Below are positions 53,972-63,011 of a DNA stretch of 64,000 nucleotides, one piece after another. Each line of letters opens with the position of its first letter. Position 1 is the stretch's first letter. The stretch is from Aliarcobacter cryaerophilus. GTDB taxonomy: Bacteria > Campylobacterota > Campylobacteria > Campylobacterales > Arcobacteraceae. The notes under the pieces were generated by a model, which saw nothing but the letters and a program-made list of their open reading frames with translations, had not been told where the DNA came from and ran no database searches. The stretch spans positions 62,001 through 126,000 of the forward strand of contig NZ_CP060694.1 in assembly GCF_014352935.1 (NCBI RefSeq), written 5' to 3'. The position numbers and the translations under genes were made by a program.

Positions 53972-54217
53972 ATGATTTTTACAACCTACTATTAGTGATA
54001 AATTGCTTGTAAGTTTATCTTATGTAGAATTGTTTACAATCTTTATGAAGACAATGTACCATATGAGATAAAAATATAAAAGTAAATATCTTTTTACTAA
54101 AGATGCTTTTGTGTATAGAAAAGTAATAAATTAGATTTTCTTATTTTATTTTTTACTTTTTTTATATATTTAATAGTAGTTTTGACTATAATAAATTGTT
54201 TCACACAAGGAAATAAA

Positions 54218-54340
54218 ATGGGGATTTTACTAACTTTAATATTTTGGATTGTAGCTATATATTTTGGCTATAAATTGCTTAATAAACTTCTACAAAATGG
54301 CTTCTTGTGTAAATTACTTTGTGATAATAAAAGGAGCTAA
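54218..54340 (+). CDS. 40-residue membrane peptide
   Basis: A short frame after CACAAGGAAATAAA: one membrane segment (ILLTLIFWIVAIYFGYKLL) and a basic tail. Two bases separate it from the next small gene. No family known. Confidence 0.5.
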   Translation: MGILLTLIFWIVAIYFGYKLLNKLLQNGFLCKLLCDNKRS

Positions 54341-54342
54341 TA

Positions 54343-54453
54343 GTGGCTGTAAAACCAAATCCATATAAACTTGTATGTCCAAAGTGTGGCTTTAGTAAAG
54401 TAGTTGCACTAAAAAGTGATGCATTAAGTGCTAAATATATAATTTTAATATAA
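54343..54453 (+). pseudogene. Truncated zinc-ribbon protein
   Basis: From GTG 54343 after AAAAGGAGCTAATA, 36 residues starting MAVKPNPYKLVCPKCGFSKV. Only the first CxxC knuckle is present and the frame stops where a second CPxC pair would be expected, so it looks like a remnant of a small zinc-ribbon protein. It could be a mini-protein of its own. Confidence 0.45.
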
Positions 54454-54472
54454 ATCTAAATTTGGAGGTGAA

Positions 54473-54763
54473 GTGTTTCTTTGTACTAGCTGTGGATTAT
54501 GTTGTCAAAATATATCTCAAATTGAGAAGTTAAAAGGTTTTGACTTAGGAGATGGTATTTGTAAATATTTTGATAAACAAAATTTGACTTGTAAAATATA
54601 TGAAACTAGACCAGATATTTGTAGAGTTGATTTGATGTTTGAAAAGGAATATTACAAATACTATAACAAAGAAGAGTTTTATAGATTAAATGCTCAAACT
54701 TGTAATATACTTCAAGAGAAATTTAATTTAGATAAAAAATACAGAATAAATATAGGAGAATAA
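54473..54763 (+). CDS. YkgJ-family cysteine-cluster protein
   Basis: A 96-residue protein with the metal-binding pattern FLCTSCGLCCQN (residues 2-13), then CKYF, CKIYETRPDICR and a final C. YkgJ proteins bind zinc or iron through these cysteines. The start is GTG at 54473 after TTTGGAGGTGAA. It abuts the large glycine-rich protein gene (one base), which suggests a joint transcript. Confidence 0.85.
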   Translation: MFLCTSCGLCCQNISQIEKLKGFDLGDGICKYFDKQNLTCKIYETRPDICRVDLMFEKEYYKYYNKEEFYRLNAQTCNILQEKFNLDKKYRINIGE

Positions 54764-54764
54764 A

Positions 54765-55790
54765 ATGCCATTACCGTTATTAGTACCAATCGGATTAGGA
54801 TTAACAGCTCTTGCAACAGGAGCTTATGGAGCAAAAAAAGGTTATGATGCTTATAAAGACAATAGTAAAGCAAATGAGTTAAATGAAGAAGCTTCAGATA
54901 CTTATGAAAAAGCACAAAAGCTTTTAAATAGTGCTAGAGAAGAGACAAATTTAAAAATAGAAAGTTTAGGTAAATTAAAAGCTGAACTTTATTTAGAAGT
55001 TTTAAAAGATTATGTAAAAACTTTTTCAAAAATAAAAAATATAGATTTTGATAGTAAATTAGAAGAAGAACTTGGATTAGGTGATTTAGAATTTAAAGAT
55101 TTACTTGAAATAAAAAATCAAGTTTTAAAAATTGAAGAGCTAGCAGGTGGAACTGTTGCAGCACTTGGAAGTGGAGCATTAGCTGGATTTGGTGCTTTTG
55201 GTGGGGCTGGTATGTTAGCATCTGCATCAACAGGAACTGCTATAAGTAGTCTATCAGGAGTAGCTGCAACAAATGCAACATTAGCTTGGTTTGGTGGAGG
55301 CTCTTTAGCAGCAGGTGGATTAGGAATGGCTGGAGGTATGGCAGTTCTTGGTGGAATTGTAGCAGGTCCAGTTTTAGCAGTTGCTGGTGGAATATTTGCT
55401 GCAAAAGCTGAAACAGCAAAATATGAAGCTGAAAAAAATCTTGCTAAATCACAAGTTTTAGCTGAAGAGATGAATAGTGCTAGAGCTGTTGTACAGCACA
55501 TTAGACTTAGAGTAATTGAATTTAAACGAACACTTATTCCTTTAACTGAAATATTTGAAAATATTTTAGATGAATTAGAAAAAATTGTAGAAAAAAATCA
55601 AGATTATTCTACTTATTCAGAAGAGCATAAAAAATTAGTATTAACTTCATTGTCTATTGCTACAACTTTAAAAAATCTTTGTGATACACCAATTATTGAT
55701 GAAGATGGTCAAATTACAAGAAAATCAAAAAGAGTTTTAGAAAAAACAAAAGAGTTTGTAAAAACACTTGGAGAAAAACTTAATGGTTAA
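54765..55790 (+). CDS. Large glycine-zipper membrane protein, possible pore former
   Basis: A 341-residue protein. It starts LPLLVPIGLGLTALATGAYG, then KKGYDAYKDNSKANE and a coiled coil. A long glycine/alanine-rich hydrophobic centre (about residues 128-222, with STGTAISSLSG and GGGSLAAGGLGMAGG) follows, and then a second coiled coil. It resembles widespread unnamed proteins with the same STGTAISSLSG centre. The build recalls membrane-inserting proteins, but function is unknown. The next gene overlaps it by eight bases. Confidence 0.7.
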   Translation: MPLPLLVPIGLGLTALATGAYGAKKGYDAYKDNSKANELNEEASDTYEKAQKLLNSAREETNLKIESLGKLKAELYLEVLKDYVKTFSKIKNIDFDSKLEEELGLGDLEFKDLLEIKNQVLKIEELAGGTVAALGSGALAGFGAFGGAGMLASASTGTAISSLSGVAATNATLAWFGGGSLAAGGLGMAGGMAVLGGIVAGPVLAVAGGIFAAKAETAKYEAEKNLAKSQVLAEEMNSARAVVQHIRLRVIEFKRTLIPLTEIFENILDELEKIVEKNQDYSTYSEEHKKLVLTSLSIATTLKNLCDTPIIDEDGQITRKSKRVLEKTKEFVKTLGEKLNG

Positions 55791-57540
55791 ATCTAAAGCT
55801 TTATATGAAGAAGTTATAGATGAAATAGGAACTCAAACCTTAGCAAGGTTTGGATTAAATATTTTTAGTCTTAATACTTATGGAGCTTACGGTGCAAGTG
55901 TAACTACTACAAATATTGTTTCAAGAACTTATGATATTCGTAATAAATCAGAAAGTAAAGATGAAACTTTAGAAAAAAGAAATATAAGAATAGCTTCTTC
56001 AAGAGGATATGTTTTTGAAGATTTAGATGTTGGGCAAAAAAATATTATGAGTGAACTTTTAAATAAAGGTCAAAAAACTTATACAACAGATGAATTGGCA
56101 GATATTAAAAAAGTTGCTGATATTATAGCTTCAAATAAGAAAATTGATAAATTAAACTCTAAAGATAGACAAAAGTTTGATTTTGTGATGAGTAACTATA
56201 AAGAAGAAGTATTAAAAATAAACTCTTCTAAAAATATGATGAATAATGCCAAAAAACATGATCCTTCAACAGATACTATAACTTTTGATGAAAAAGGAAA
56301 TATAGTAAAAAAATCTCAACATAAAGTAATAGCTGAAACAGAAGGATTTTTTGAAAGAGAAAAACTTTATGATAAGTCTGGAAAAATACTAAAAGATGAA
56401 AATGGGCAAATATTATATAAAAAAGATAAAGATGGAAACTTTGTATATAAATATTTAGAAAACAATGATGTTCTTACCGTACCTTTTGATGATTATAAAA
56501 GACATAAAGAAAATCTTGAAAATATGATTAAAAATCCAAAAAGTCAAGAAGATAGACAAAAAGCTCAAAAAGCTTTAGATATGTTAAATAAAAACAATGT
56601 GACAAATCGTTTAATGTGTGAAAATCCAAAAACAACAGCAGTGATTACCCAATCTATGGTAGCTTCTGGACATATCGCACAAGCAGGAATGTCTGATGCC
56701 ATTGTTGTATCCTTATCTATGTTAGCAAATGGTGCAATATATGAAATAAAAGATGCTTTTAGCGAAAATGGTTCAAACACGCCTATTGATGAGAGAATAA
56801 AAAGGCTTATTAAAAAAGTTTTAGAAGCATTTAAAGAACCTTTTAAAAGAGGAGCTTCTTTTGGTGCTATTGATGTAGGAATTGGGATTTTAACTCAAAT
56901 TTTTCAAACAATCTCTAGTAAATTAAAATATATTTGGAAAGAGTTAAGAAGCTCTTTAAAATCTGTTTTTAATGCTATTTGGGATTATTTAAATGGAAAA
57001 GTTAAAAGTTATCAAGAGTTAATATCTGTTATTATTAAAGCTATTTTTTCAGCAATTATGGTTGCTTTTGCAATAACACTTGAAACTAAATTGGAACTTT
57101 GGTTAGCTCCTTTGGTTAGTCCTATCGTTGCTAAATTTTTAGCTCCAACACTAGCTATAATAGTTAGTGCTATTGCAGTTATAATTTTTACAAAAAGTAT
57201 TGATTTAGCCTTAAATACTCTTTTTGGAGCATTTACACAAAGAGACATTGCAAAAATGAAAGCAGAGGAAATTAAAGCACTGTGTGAGGAAATGTTACCA
57301 ACTTTAATAGAAGATAGAAAAGAGTTAGAAAAATTAATTGAAACTACATATAAAGAGAGAAAATTAACTTTTGAAAAATCTTTTGAAGATTTTAAAGAAG
57401 GTATAACTGCAAATGATGTAGAAAGTGTAATTTTTGGACTCCAAAATATAAATTCTATGTATGGTAAAAGTTTAAAATTTCAAACATTTGATGAATTTGA
57501 TGAATTTATGCTTAACAGTAATAGTGTAATTAAATTATAA
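55783..57540 (+). CDS. Large unrecognised protein with a C-terminal membrane hairpin
   Basis: The start at 55783 has GGAG ten bases upstream and overlaps the end of 54765. The 585-residue protein has a soluble N-terminal half with a lysine-rich region around residues 145-220. A middle alanine/glycine helix segment (about 297-322) follows. The C-terminal hydrophobic hairpin (about 417-480: IIKAIFSAIMVAFAITLE and LAPTLAIIVSAIAVIIFT) is flanked by basic residues. No known family. Its coupling to 54765 suggests a two-protein membrane system. Confidence 0.65.
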   Translation: MVKSKALYEEVIDEIGTQTLARFGLNIFSLNTYGAYGASVTTTNIVSRTYDIRNKSESKDETLEKRNIRIASSRGYVFEDLDVGQKNIMSELLNKGQKTYTTDELADIKKVADIIASNKKIDKLNSKDRQKFDFVMSNYKEEVLKINSSKNMMNNAKKHDPSTDTITFDEKGNIVKKSQHKVIAETEGFFEREKLYDKSGKILKDENGQILYKKDKDGNFVYKYLENNDVLTVPFDDYKRHKENLENMIKNPKSQEDRQKAQKALDMLNKNNVTNRLMCENPKTTAVITQSMVASGHIAQAGMSDAIVVSLSMLANGAIYEIKDAFSENGSNTPIDERIKRLIKKVLEAFKEPFKRGASFGAIDVGIGILTQIFQTISSKLKYIWKELRSSLKSVFNAIWDYLNGKVKSYQELISVIIKAIFSAIMVAFAITLETKLELWLAPLVSPIVAKFLAPTLAIIVSAIAVIIFTKSIDLALNTLFGAFTQRDIAKMKAEEIKALCEEMLPTLIEDRKELEKLIETTYKERKLTFEKSFEDFKEGITANDVESVIFGLQNINSMYGKSLKFQTFDEFDEFMLNSNSVIKL

Positions 57541-57566
57541 AGTGATTCAATTTGAGTCACTTTATA
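57536..57566 (+). terminator. Terminator after the membrane-protein operon
   Basis: TATAAAGTGA (57536-57545) pairs with TCACTTTATA (57557-57566), with inner TCAA/TTGA pairing. It overlaps the stop of the preceding gene; the T run is short. Confidence 0.7.
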
Positions 57567-57659
57567 AAAGTTAAATTTTAATAATAAAAAATTAAAAAGT
57601 AGCTTTTGGAAATGCGAAGTAAGAATGGAAATAAAATATTCTGATTGGGAAGAAAAAAA

Positions 57660-58103
57660 ATGAAAATATATTTAAAAATATTGACTTTGGGACTATTTTC
57701 TAGCTTGTTGTTTGGAGCAAATTTACCAAATATATGGACTACAGGTTTTGGTCAAGGTTGGCTAGAATACAATATTTCAAATGAAAAAGAGCAATTTTTA
57801 ATCATTAGTTGTAATGTTGGTTATGATGATGAAACAGATCATAATATAGTATTTTCAACATCATCAAAAGAGTTTAGTGGGGAAGATTTGGCTTTTATTA
57901 TGGATGGAAATGCTTATTATCCACTATCAATGCCTACAAATACACGAAATGGTGGAAACAATTGGTATGATTTTTCTACAAATATTACAAATGCACAAAA
58001 AATAGAAGTTTATAATGAAAATAAAAAAATAGGTGAATTTAATCCATCAAAAGAAAGTAGTAAAAAAGTTTTAAAAGATGGACTTTGTGACCCAATGATT
58101 TAA
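57660..58103 (+). CDS. Secreted/periplasmic protein of unknown function
   Basis: The start at 57660 (MKIYLKILTLGLFSSLLFGA) gives 147 residues with a clear signal peptide, cut probably after FGA. The mature part is beta-rich with two cysteines (SCNVGY and GLCDP) that could form a disulfide. No family recognised. The next genes are toxin-antitoxin-like, so it may not share their role. Confidence 0.65.
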   Translation: MKIYLKILTLGLFSSLLFGANLPNIWTTGFGQGWLEYNISNEKEQFLIISCNVGYDDETDHNIVFSTSSKEFSGEDLAFIMDGNAYYPLSMPTNTRNGGNNWYDFSTNITNAQKIEVYNENKKIGEFNPSKESSKKVLKDGLCDPMI

Positions 58104-58130
58104 TTAAAAACTATTGCAAAAGAAAATAAG

Positions 58131-58241
58131 ATGAAATATTTAGATGAATTTGAAAAAGATATTTTAAAAAGCGTTGAAAATGGTGAGTGGAAAAGTAAAA
58201 ACAATAAAGATAAATATAAGCGGTATTCGCCTATAATTTAA
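58131..58241 (+). pseudogene. Remnant of a BrnA/CopG-type antitoxin
   Basis: Thirty-six residues starting MKYLDEFEKDILKSVENGEW, the typical N-terminus of small CopG-like antitoxins of Campylobacterota, but the ribbon-helix-helix part is missing. No partner toxin is found next to it. It appears to be a broken antitoxin. Confidence 0.5.
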
Positions 58242-58258
58242 AAAAACTAGGTGTATTT

Positions 58259-58708
58259 ATGACTCAACAACAAATAATAAAATTATTAGATTTGCCAGAA
58301 AGAACCTTAAGAGATTGGAAAAAATCAAGAAATAGACTATATACTCTGCTTGAAAATATAGAGTATGAAGAAGCAAAAAGCAAAATAGATGTTGTAGATT
58401 TAGATGATACTATTGAGTTTAATCCAAAAGAGTTTTCTCAAAATCTTTTTTGGCAAACTAATCAAAAAAGTCATCAAAAAGTTTACTCAATAATTTCAAA
58501 ATATTTAGGAACTTTAAATAGCGAAGATATAAATACTCTTTGTAGGAAGTTTGGCAAAAATATGGTTAGAGCTGTGCTTGAAGATAAATATAAAAAACTT
58601 TATAAAAAAGGTTATATCTCAACAAGTGGTATTGATATTTTACTCGGTGGAAATTATAAAGAAAATCCTATATATAAAGAGATTTTAGGTTTAATAAATG
58701 ACTTCTAG
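58259..58708 (+). CDS. AbiEi-like antitoxin/partner
   Basis: A 149-residue protein with an N-terminal helix-turn-helix (QQIIKLLDLPERTLRDWKKS, residues 4-23) and a helical rest. It overlaps the AbiEii-like gene by 11 bases. Such pairs act as toxin-antitoxin systems in which the first protein represses the promoter and neutralises the second. The assignment rests mostly on the pairing. Confidence 0.7.
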   Translation: MTQQQIIKLLDLPERTLRDWKKSRNRLYTLLENIEYEEAKSKIDVVDLDDTIEFNPKEFSQNLFWQTNQKSHQKVYSIISKYLGTLNSEDINTLCRKFGKNMVRAVLEDKYKKLYKKGYISTSGIDILLGGNYKENPIYKEILGLINDF

Positions 58709-59381
58709 TGTAATAAATGTTTTAAACAAAATAAAGAATTTGGATATTTTTGAAGATGATTTGTATTTTGTTGGTGGAACTGCACTATCTTATTTTATAA
58801 AACATAGAGTTTCAGAAGATATTGATATTGTTTCTCCAAAAATACTTAAATACAAGAATATAATTCCAATTATGCAAGACTTAGGAGCAAAAAAAATAGA
58901 AGATGAAAATACTTTTTCTCTTCGCTTAGCTGGAATGTTTCCAGATGAGTATATTTTAAAATTTATTCTTGATGATGTAAAAATAGAGTTTTTTTGTGCA
59001 AATAGACCCATACAAAAAGAGATTTTAAAACAGATAGAATTTGTAACTTATTATAACTCAAGGCTAAAAATTTTGGATCTAAAACAGATAGCCAAACTGA
59101 AAGTTATAGCATTTTTTCAAAGAGATAAAATTAGAGATTTATTTGATTTTGGAGAAATTTTGGAAAACAAAATAGTTTCTTTTGAAGATATTTTACAAAT
59201 TTCAAAAGAGCTTAAAAATATATCTTCACAAGAGCAATTAATAAAATTTATTTTAGATAAAAAAGAGGAAAAAGATGATGAAAATGTATATCTTGATGAA
59301 CAAAGTAGAATAGATTTATCTTTTCTTGAGATAAAAAAAGCAGTACTTAAAAAAATAGAAAAAATAGGAAATCAAAAATAA
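58698..59381 (+). CDS. AbiEii-like nucleotidyltransferase toxin
   Basis: A 227-residue AbiEii/DUF1814-type nucleotidyltransferase. The pattern FVGGTALSYFIKHRVSEDIDIVS (residues about 23-45) has the GG and D-x-D residues; the RLKILDLKQIAKLKVIAFFQRDKIRDLFDF region is also typical. AbiE toxins alter tRNA or block growth upon phage infection. It is probably coupled to its partner upstream. Confidence 0.82.
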   Translation: MTSSVINVLNKIKNLDIFEDDLYFVGGTALSYFIKHRVSEDIDIVSPKILKYKNIIPIMQDLGAKKIEDENTFSLRLAGMFPDEYILKFILDDVKIEFFCANRPIQKEILKQIEFVTYYNSRLKILDLKQIAKLKVIAFFQRDKIRDLFDFGEILENKIVSFEDILQISKELKNISSQEQLIKFILDKKEEKDDENVYLDEQSRIDLSFLEIKKAVLKKIEKIGNQK

Positions 59382-60496
59382 AAAACCTAATAATCCTCTA
59401 CAACCCATACTATGAAAAAGATGTGATAGAACAGCATCTAAAAGTTTTGATTGAAAATCAAAAAGTAGCCTTTGGAAAAGTTAGATCAAAACTAAAAAAT
59501 ATAGAACATAACTTTCAAGATGACTTAGAAAATATTTATAAAAGTGTAGATAGTGAAAACTATCTACAACTTTTTTTAACTGATTATTCAAGTATTTATG
59601 TAGCAAAAGTAACAAAAGTAACCAATGAAGATTTATACGATTTAGCTCCAGCTTACTATAAGGAGAAAAATCTTGAAGTTGAAACTTGGTTTTTAATAGA
59701 AGATATTTGTGAAATTGTTAGAAATGATTTTGAAAAAACAAGAGATGAAATTTTGGCAAATTTTACAGCTCTTAACTTTGGAAATCATACATATGGAGTT
59801 TATGGAAGTAATTATATCTATCCACTTATTGTAAATCAAAAAGAGGATAGAAGTTTTTTTGAAGATTTAGAAGATGGTTTTAAATACTATATTGATATTT
59901 TTAAATCACCTAAATATTTAGCAATAAAACAAAACCTTATTGACTTTTGTTTTAGCTCTAAATATATATACTCAATTCACCCTGAAAGCTTGACAAATAT
60001 AATATCAGCAGAAATTGAGTTTGATGAAAATAAATTAGATGTTACATATGATTTTACAAGTGTAGTTATAAAATATAGTAAAACTATGGAAAAAGAGATT
60101 TATTTGTTTATGAAAGAGCTATTTAAAGTCTTAATAAAAAATAGTAAAGATGTAGAAAATATTGAATATACAGTAACTGGTATAAACTATAAAATGTCTG
60201 ATATATTAGTGCATAAACCAAATTTAGGGACATATAAATTTCTTATAAAATCAAATATCGTAGAAAATGCTATAAAAGAGAGCTTTGAAAACAATAGTAT
60301 ATTTTTCTTTATTAAAAAAACAGTTCCATACTATATAAACTTTTTGCAAGATATTAGAAATGAAGTTGTTCATGGGAAAATTGCATCTAAAGATGAAGCA
60401 AATACTTTAAGAAATAAAATCTTAGGTGTTACAGATGATAGTATTTTAACTGATATTTTAAAGTACAAGAAGAAGATTTTGGAAAGTAGGAGTTAA
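59378..60496 (+). CDS. Conserved Campylobacterota protein with HEPN-like motif
   Basis: The frame is open from 59378. The peptide before the GTG at 59423 (KNLIILYNPYYEKDVIEQHL) looks like the true N-terminus, preceded by AGGAA at 59366-59370, so translation may start at the unusual ATA 59378; the safe alternative is GTG 59423 (357 residues). I recall the NPYY...QHL...FGKVRSK pattern from unnamed Campylobacterota proteins. The C-terminus has RNEVVHG, an R-x4-H motif as in HEPN proteins. It overlaps the AbiEii-like gene. Function unknown. Confidence 0.65.
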   Translation: MKNLIILYNPYYEKDVIEQHLKVLIENQKVAFGKVRSKLKNIEHNFQDDLENIYKSVDSENYLQLFLTDYSSIYVAKVTKVTNEDLYDLAPAYYKEKNLEVETWFLIEDICEIVRNDFEKTRDEILANFTALNFGNHTYGVYGSNYIYPLIVNQKEDRSFFEDLEDGFKYYIDIFKSPKYLAIKQNLIDFCFSSKYIYSIHPESLTNIISAEIEFDENKLDVTYDFTSVVIKYSKTMEKEIYLFMKELFKVLIKNSKDVENIEYTVTGINYKMSDILVHKPNLGTYKFLIKSNIVENAIKESFENNSIFFFIKKTVPYYINFLQDIRNEVVHGKIASKDEANTLRNKILGVTDDSILTDILKYKKKILESRS

Positions 60497-60513
60497 TTGA
60501 TATTTTAGAGAAT

Positions 60514-61446
60514 CTAAAACCTCAAAACTCTATCTTCAAAATGTAGTTTTACATTTTGCCCAATTTTTAAACTATCATCAGCACTATAAACAAGCAAATC
60601 TTTGTGGTTTACAACAACCGTAACTTCATAAAAACTTCCATAAAAGATAATATCTTTTATAATAGCCTCAATATTTCCATTAGGGCAGATTTTTATATTT
60701 TCTGGTCTTATGTATTCATTTTCAGATATTTGTGATATTTTTCCTAAAAAATTTGCACAGTATAAATCTTCTGGATTATTATAAAGCTCTTTACAAGTAC
60801 CAACTTGCAAAATATCTCCACCATTCATAATAGCAATTCTATCAGATAAGAAAAAAGCATCTTCTTTATCATGAGTGATAAATAGTGCAGTTATATTAAA
60901 CTCTTTTATCATCTCTTTTAGTTCAAACCTCAAAATATTTCTTAGTTCCGTATCTATGTTACTTAAAGGTTCATCAAGTAGCAGTATTTTTGGTTTGTTT
61001 ATAACAGCTCTTGCAAGAGCGACTCTTTGCTGCTGTCCACCACTTAGTTCATGAGGGTATTTATTCTCATGCCCTTTTAGTTTTGTTTTTTCTAAAATAT
61101 CTTTTAACTCTTCTTTGCTAGCATTGCTTCCAAAAGTTATATTTGAAGCAACATTTAGATGAGGAAGTAGAGCATAGTTTTGAAATACAATAGCTACACC
61201 TCTTTTATTTGGCTCAATATCAACATCTTTTGAAAAAACTATATTATCATCTATTTTTATCTCTCCGCTATCAGGTTTTTCAAGTCCTGCAAGCATCCTT
61301 ATAAATGTAGTTTTACCACTCCCGCTAGTTCCTAAAATTGTAAAAATTTCGCCTTTTATTAAATCAAGATTTAAACTATTTGCAACACAAATATTGCCTT
61401 TACAAAATATTTTTCTTAAATTTTTTATTTCAACTATTTTTTTCAT
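60514..61446 (-). CDS. fbpC: Ferric-iron ABC importer ATPase FbpC
   Basis: A 310-residue ABC ATPase with Walker A GTSGSGKTT (about residue 39), signature LSGGQQQRVALARA, Walker B ILLLDEPLSN and H-loop ITHDKEDA. A C-terminal TOBE-like domain follows. It energises Fe3+ uptake with the permease and binding protein encoded upstream, overlapping the permease gene by four bases. Confidence 0.9.
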   Translation of the reverse strand: MKKIVEIKNLRKIFCKGNICVANSLNLDLIKGEIFTILGTSGSGKTTFIRMLAGLEKPDSGEIKIDDNIVFSKDVDIEPNKRGVAIVFQNYALLPHLNVASNITFGSNASKEELKDILEKTKLKGHENKYPHELSGGQQQRVALARAVINKPKILLLDEPLSNIDTELRNILRFELKEMIKEFNITALFITHDKEDAFFLSDRIAIMNGGDILQVGTCKELYNNPEDLYCANFLGKISQISENEYIRPENIKICPNGNIEAIIKDIIFYGSFYEVTVVVNHKDLLVYSADDSLKIGQNVKLHFEDRVLRF

Positions 61447-63011
61447 TTTTTCTTTCTTTTTGGTTTAAAATTTAAAAGTAATACAGCACTAGCAGTTGTA
61501 ATAACCAAAAGAAGTGATGGAAAACCAGTTTTATAAAGCATCTCATTACTTGCTAGCTCATAAATTCGAACCGCTAGTGTATCAAAATTAAATGGTCTTA
61601 AAATCAAAGTTGCTGGAAGCTCTTTTGCAATATCGATATATAAAATTAAAAAACCACTAAGCAAATAAGGTTTTAAAATAGGAAGATATATCTTAAAGAT
61701 AGACTCTTTTTCATTTTTGCAAAATATTCGGCTTGTATCATCTAGTGAGCTATTTATCTTACTAAAACCGTTTTCAACACTTCCTATACTAGCTGCAAAA
61801 TATCTTGTAGTATATGCAAAAATTAAGATTATAAATGAACCACTAAAAAACATAAAACCCAATCCACGGTCTAAATAATTTGCTATCAAAAGTAGTCCAA
61901 CAGCTACAACAGCACCAGGAATAGAGTATCCTAGCATTGAAACTTTGTGAGTAAAGCTTGATACTTTTGTAGAGAAAAATCTCAAAAAATATACAATAAA
62001 AAAAGCCAAAGATATTATAAAACTACTAGAGATTATATTTAATTTTAAACTATTAAATAGATACTCAAATGCCGTAAAATCAAGAGTGTTTATATCCAAA
62101 AGAGTCCAATAAATCAAAACCCCAGTAGGTATAAAAAGTGTAAAAAGAGCAATTATAAAAGATATTAAAAATGCAAAAAAGTTATATTTTCCTTTTAATT
62201 TTATTTTAGAAGGCTTCTCGCTACTGTTTGTTGAGCTAGAAAACTTGAGTTTTTTTCTAATATTATATTCAACTAAAAGAATTAAAAATACAAAAACAAG
62301 TAAAATAATTGCAATATTTATAGCTCCACCTAAATCACCATAACCAAACCAAGATTTAAAAATTCCAACACTAAAAGTCTCTATTCCAAAGTATAAAACA
62401 GTTCCATAATCGCTTAAAGTTTCCATAATAGCTAGTATTGTTCCTGCAAAAATTGCTGGATATGATAAAGGAAGATAAACAGTGAAAAAAGCTTTTATCG
62501 GATTTAATTTATATAAAGATATAAGTTCTACAACTGATTTTGATACCATAGAAAAAGATACACGAGCTAGTATAAAAACATATGGAAACATTGCAATTGT
62601 AAAGATAAAAATAGCTCCACTCATATTTAAAATATCAAATTTTATAGATGTGTCATTTAAAATTTGTGATAAAAGTCCACGAAATTCAAAAAATCCAACA
62701 TAAGTATAACCAAAAATATATGCAGGATAAGCCAAAGGAAGTATAAAACAAACAGAGAAGAACTTACTACCAAAGTACTCAAATCTAGCACTTAAGTAGG
62801 AAGTTACTACTCCAAATATTATTACAAATATTGCAGTACCTATTATTAAATAGATAGTATTTAATGAATATTCTAATAAAAAACTACTCTCTAAAAACTC
62901 TTTATTAAAAGAGCCATTGAATAGAAAATATATTATTAGTATTAAAATTGGTAGTGATATAAGTAGCCCTAAAATAGGGGCTACTAAAAGCTTTAGATTT
63001 TTTATTTCCAA
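61443..63011 (-). CDS. fbpB: Ferric-iron ABC importer permease FbpB
   Basis: A 522-residue permease with about 12 membrane segments in two homologous halves, as in the FbpB/SfuB type. EAA-like loops are seen in each half (for example LYKLNPIKAFFTVYLPLSYPA). It overlaps fbpA by ten bases. Confidence 0.9.
   Translation of the reverse strand: MEIKNLKLLVAPILGLLISLPILILIIYFLFNGSFNKEFLESSFLLEYSLNTIYLIIGTAIFVIIFGVVTSYLSARFEYFGSKFFSVCFILPLAYPAYIFGYTYVGFFEFRGLLSQILNDTSIKFDILNMSGAIFIFTIAMFPYVFILARVSFSMVSKSVVELISLYKLNPIKAFFTVYLPLSYPAIFAGTILAIMETLSDYGTVLYFGIETFSVGIFKSWFGYGDLGGAINIAIILLVFVFLILLVEYNIRKKLKFSSSTNSSEKPSKIKLKGKYNFFAFLISFIIALFTLFIPTGVLIYWTLLDINTLDFTAFEYLFNSLKLNIISSSFIISLAFFIVYFLRFFSTKVSSFTHKVSMLGYSIPGAVVAVGLLLIANYLDRGLGFMFFSGSFIILIFAYTTRYFAASIGSVENGFSKINSSLDDTSRIFCKNEKESIFKIYLPILKPYLLSGFLILYIDIAKELPATLILRPFNFDTLAVRIYELASNEMLYKTGFPSLLLVITTASAVLLLNFKPKRKKK

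Noticed and set aside
55118-55501. Leftward alanine/proline-rich frame of 127 codons.
   Set aside because: It is the complement of the glycine/alanine-rich centre of 54765-55790, which explains its odd composition.
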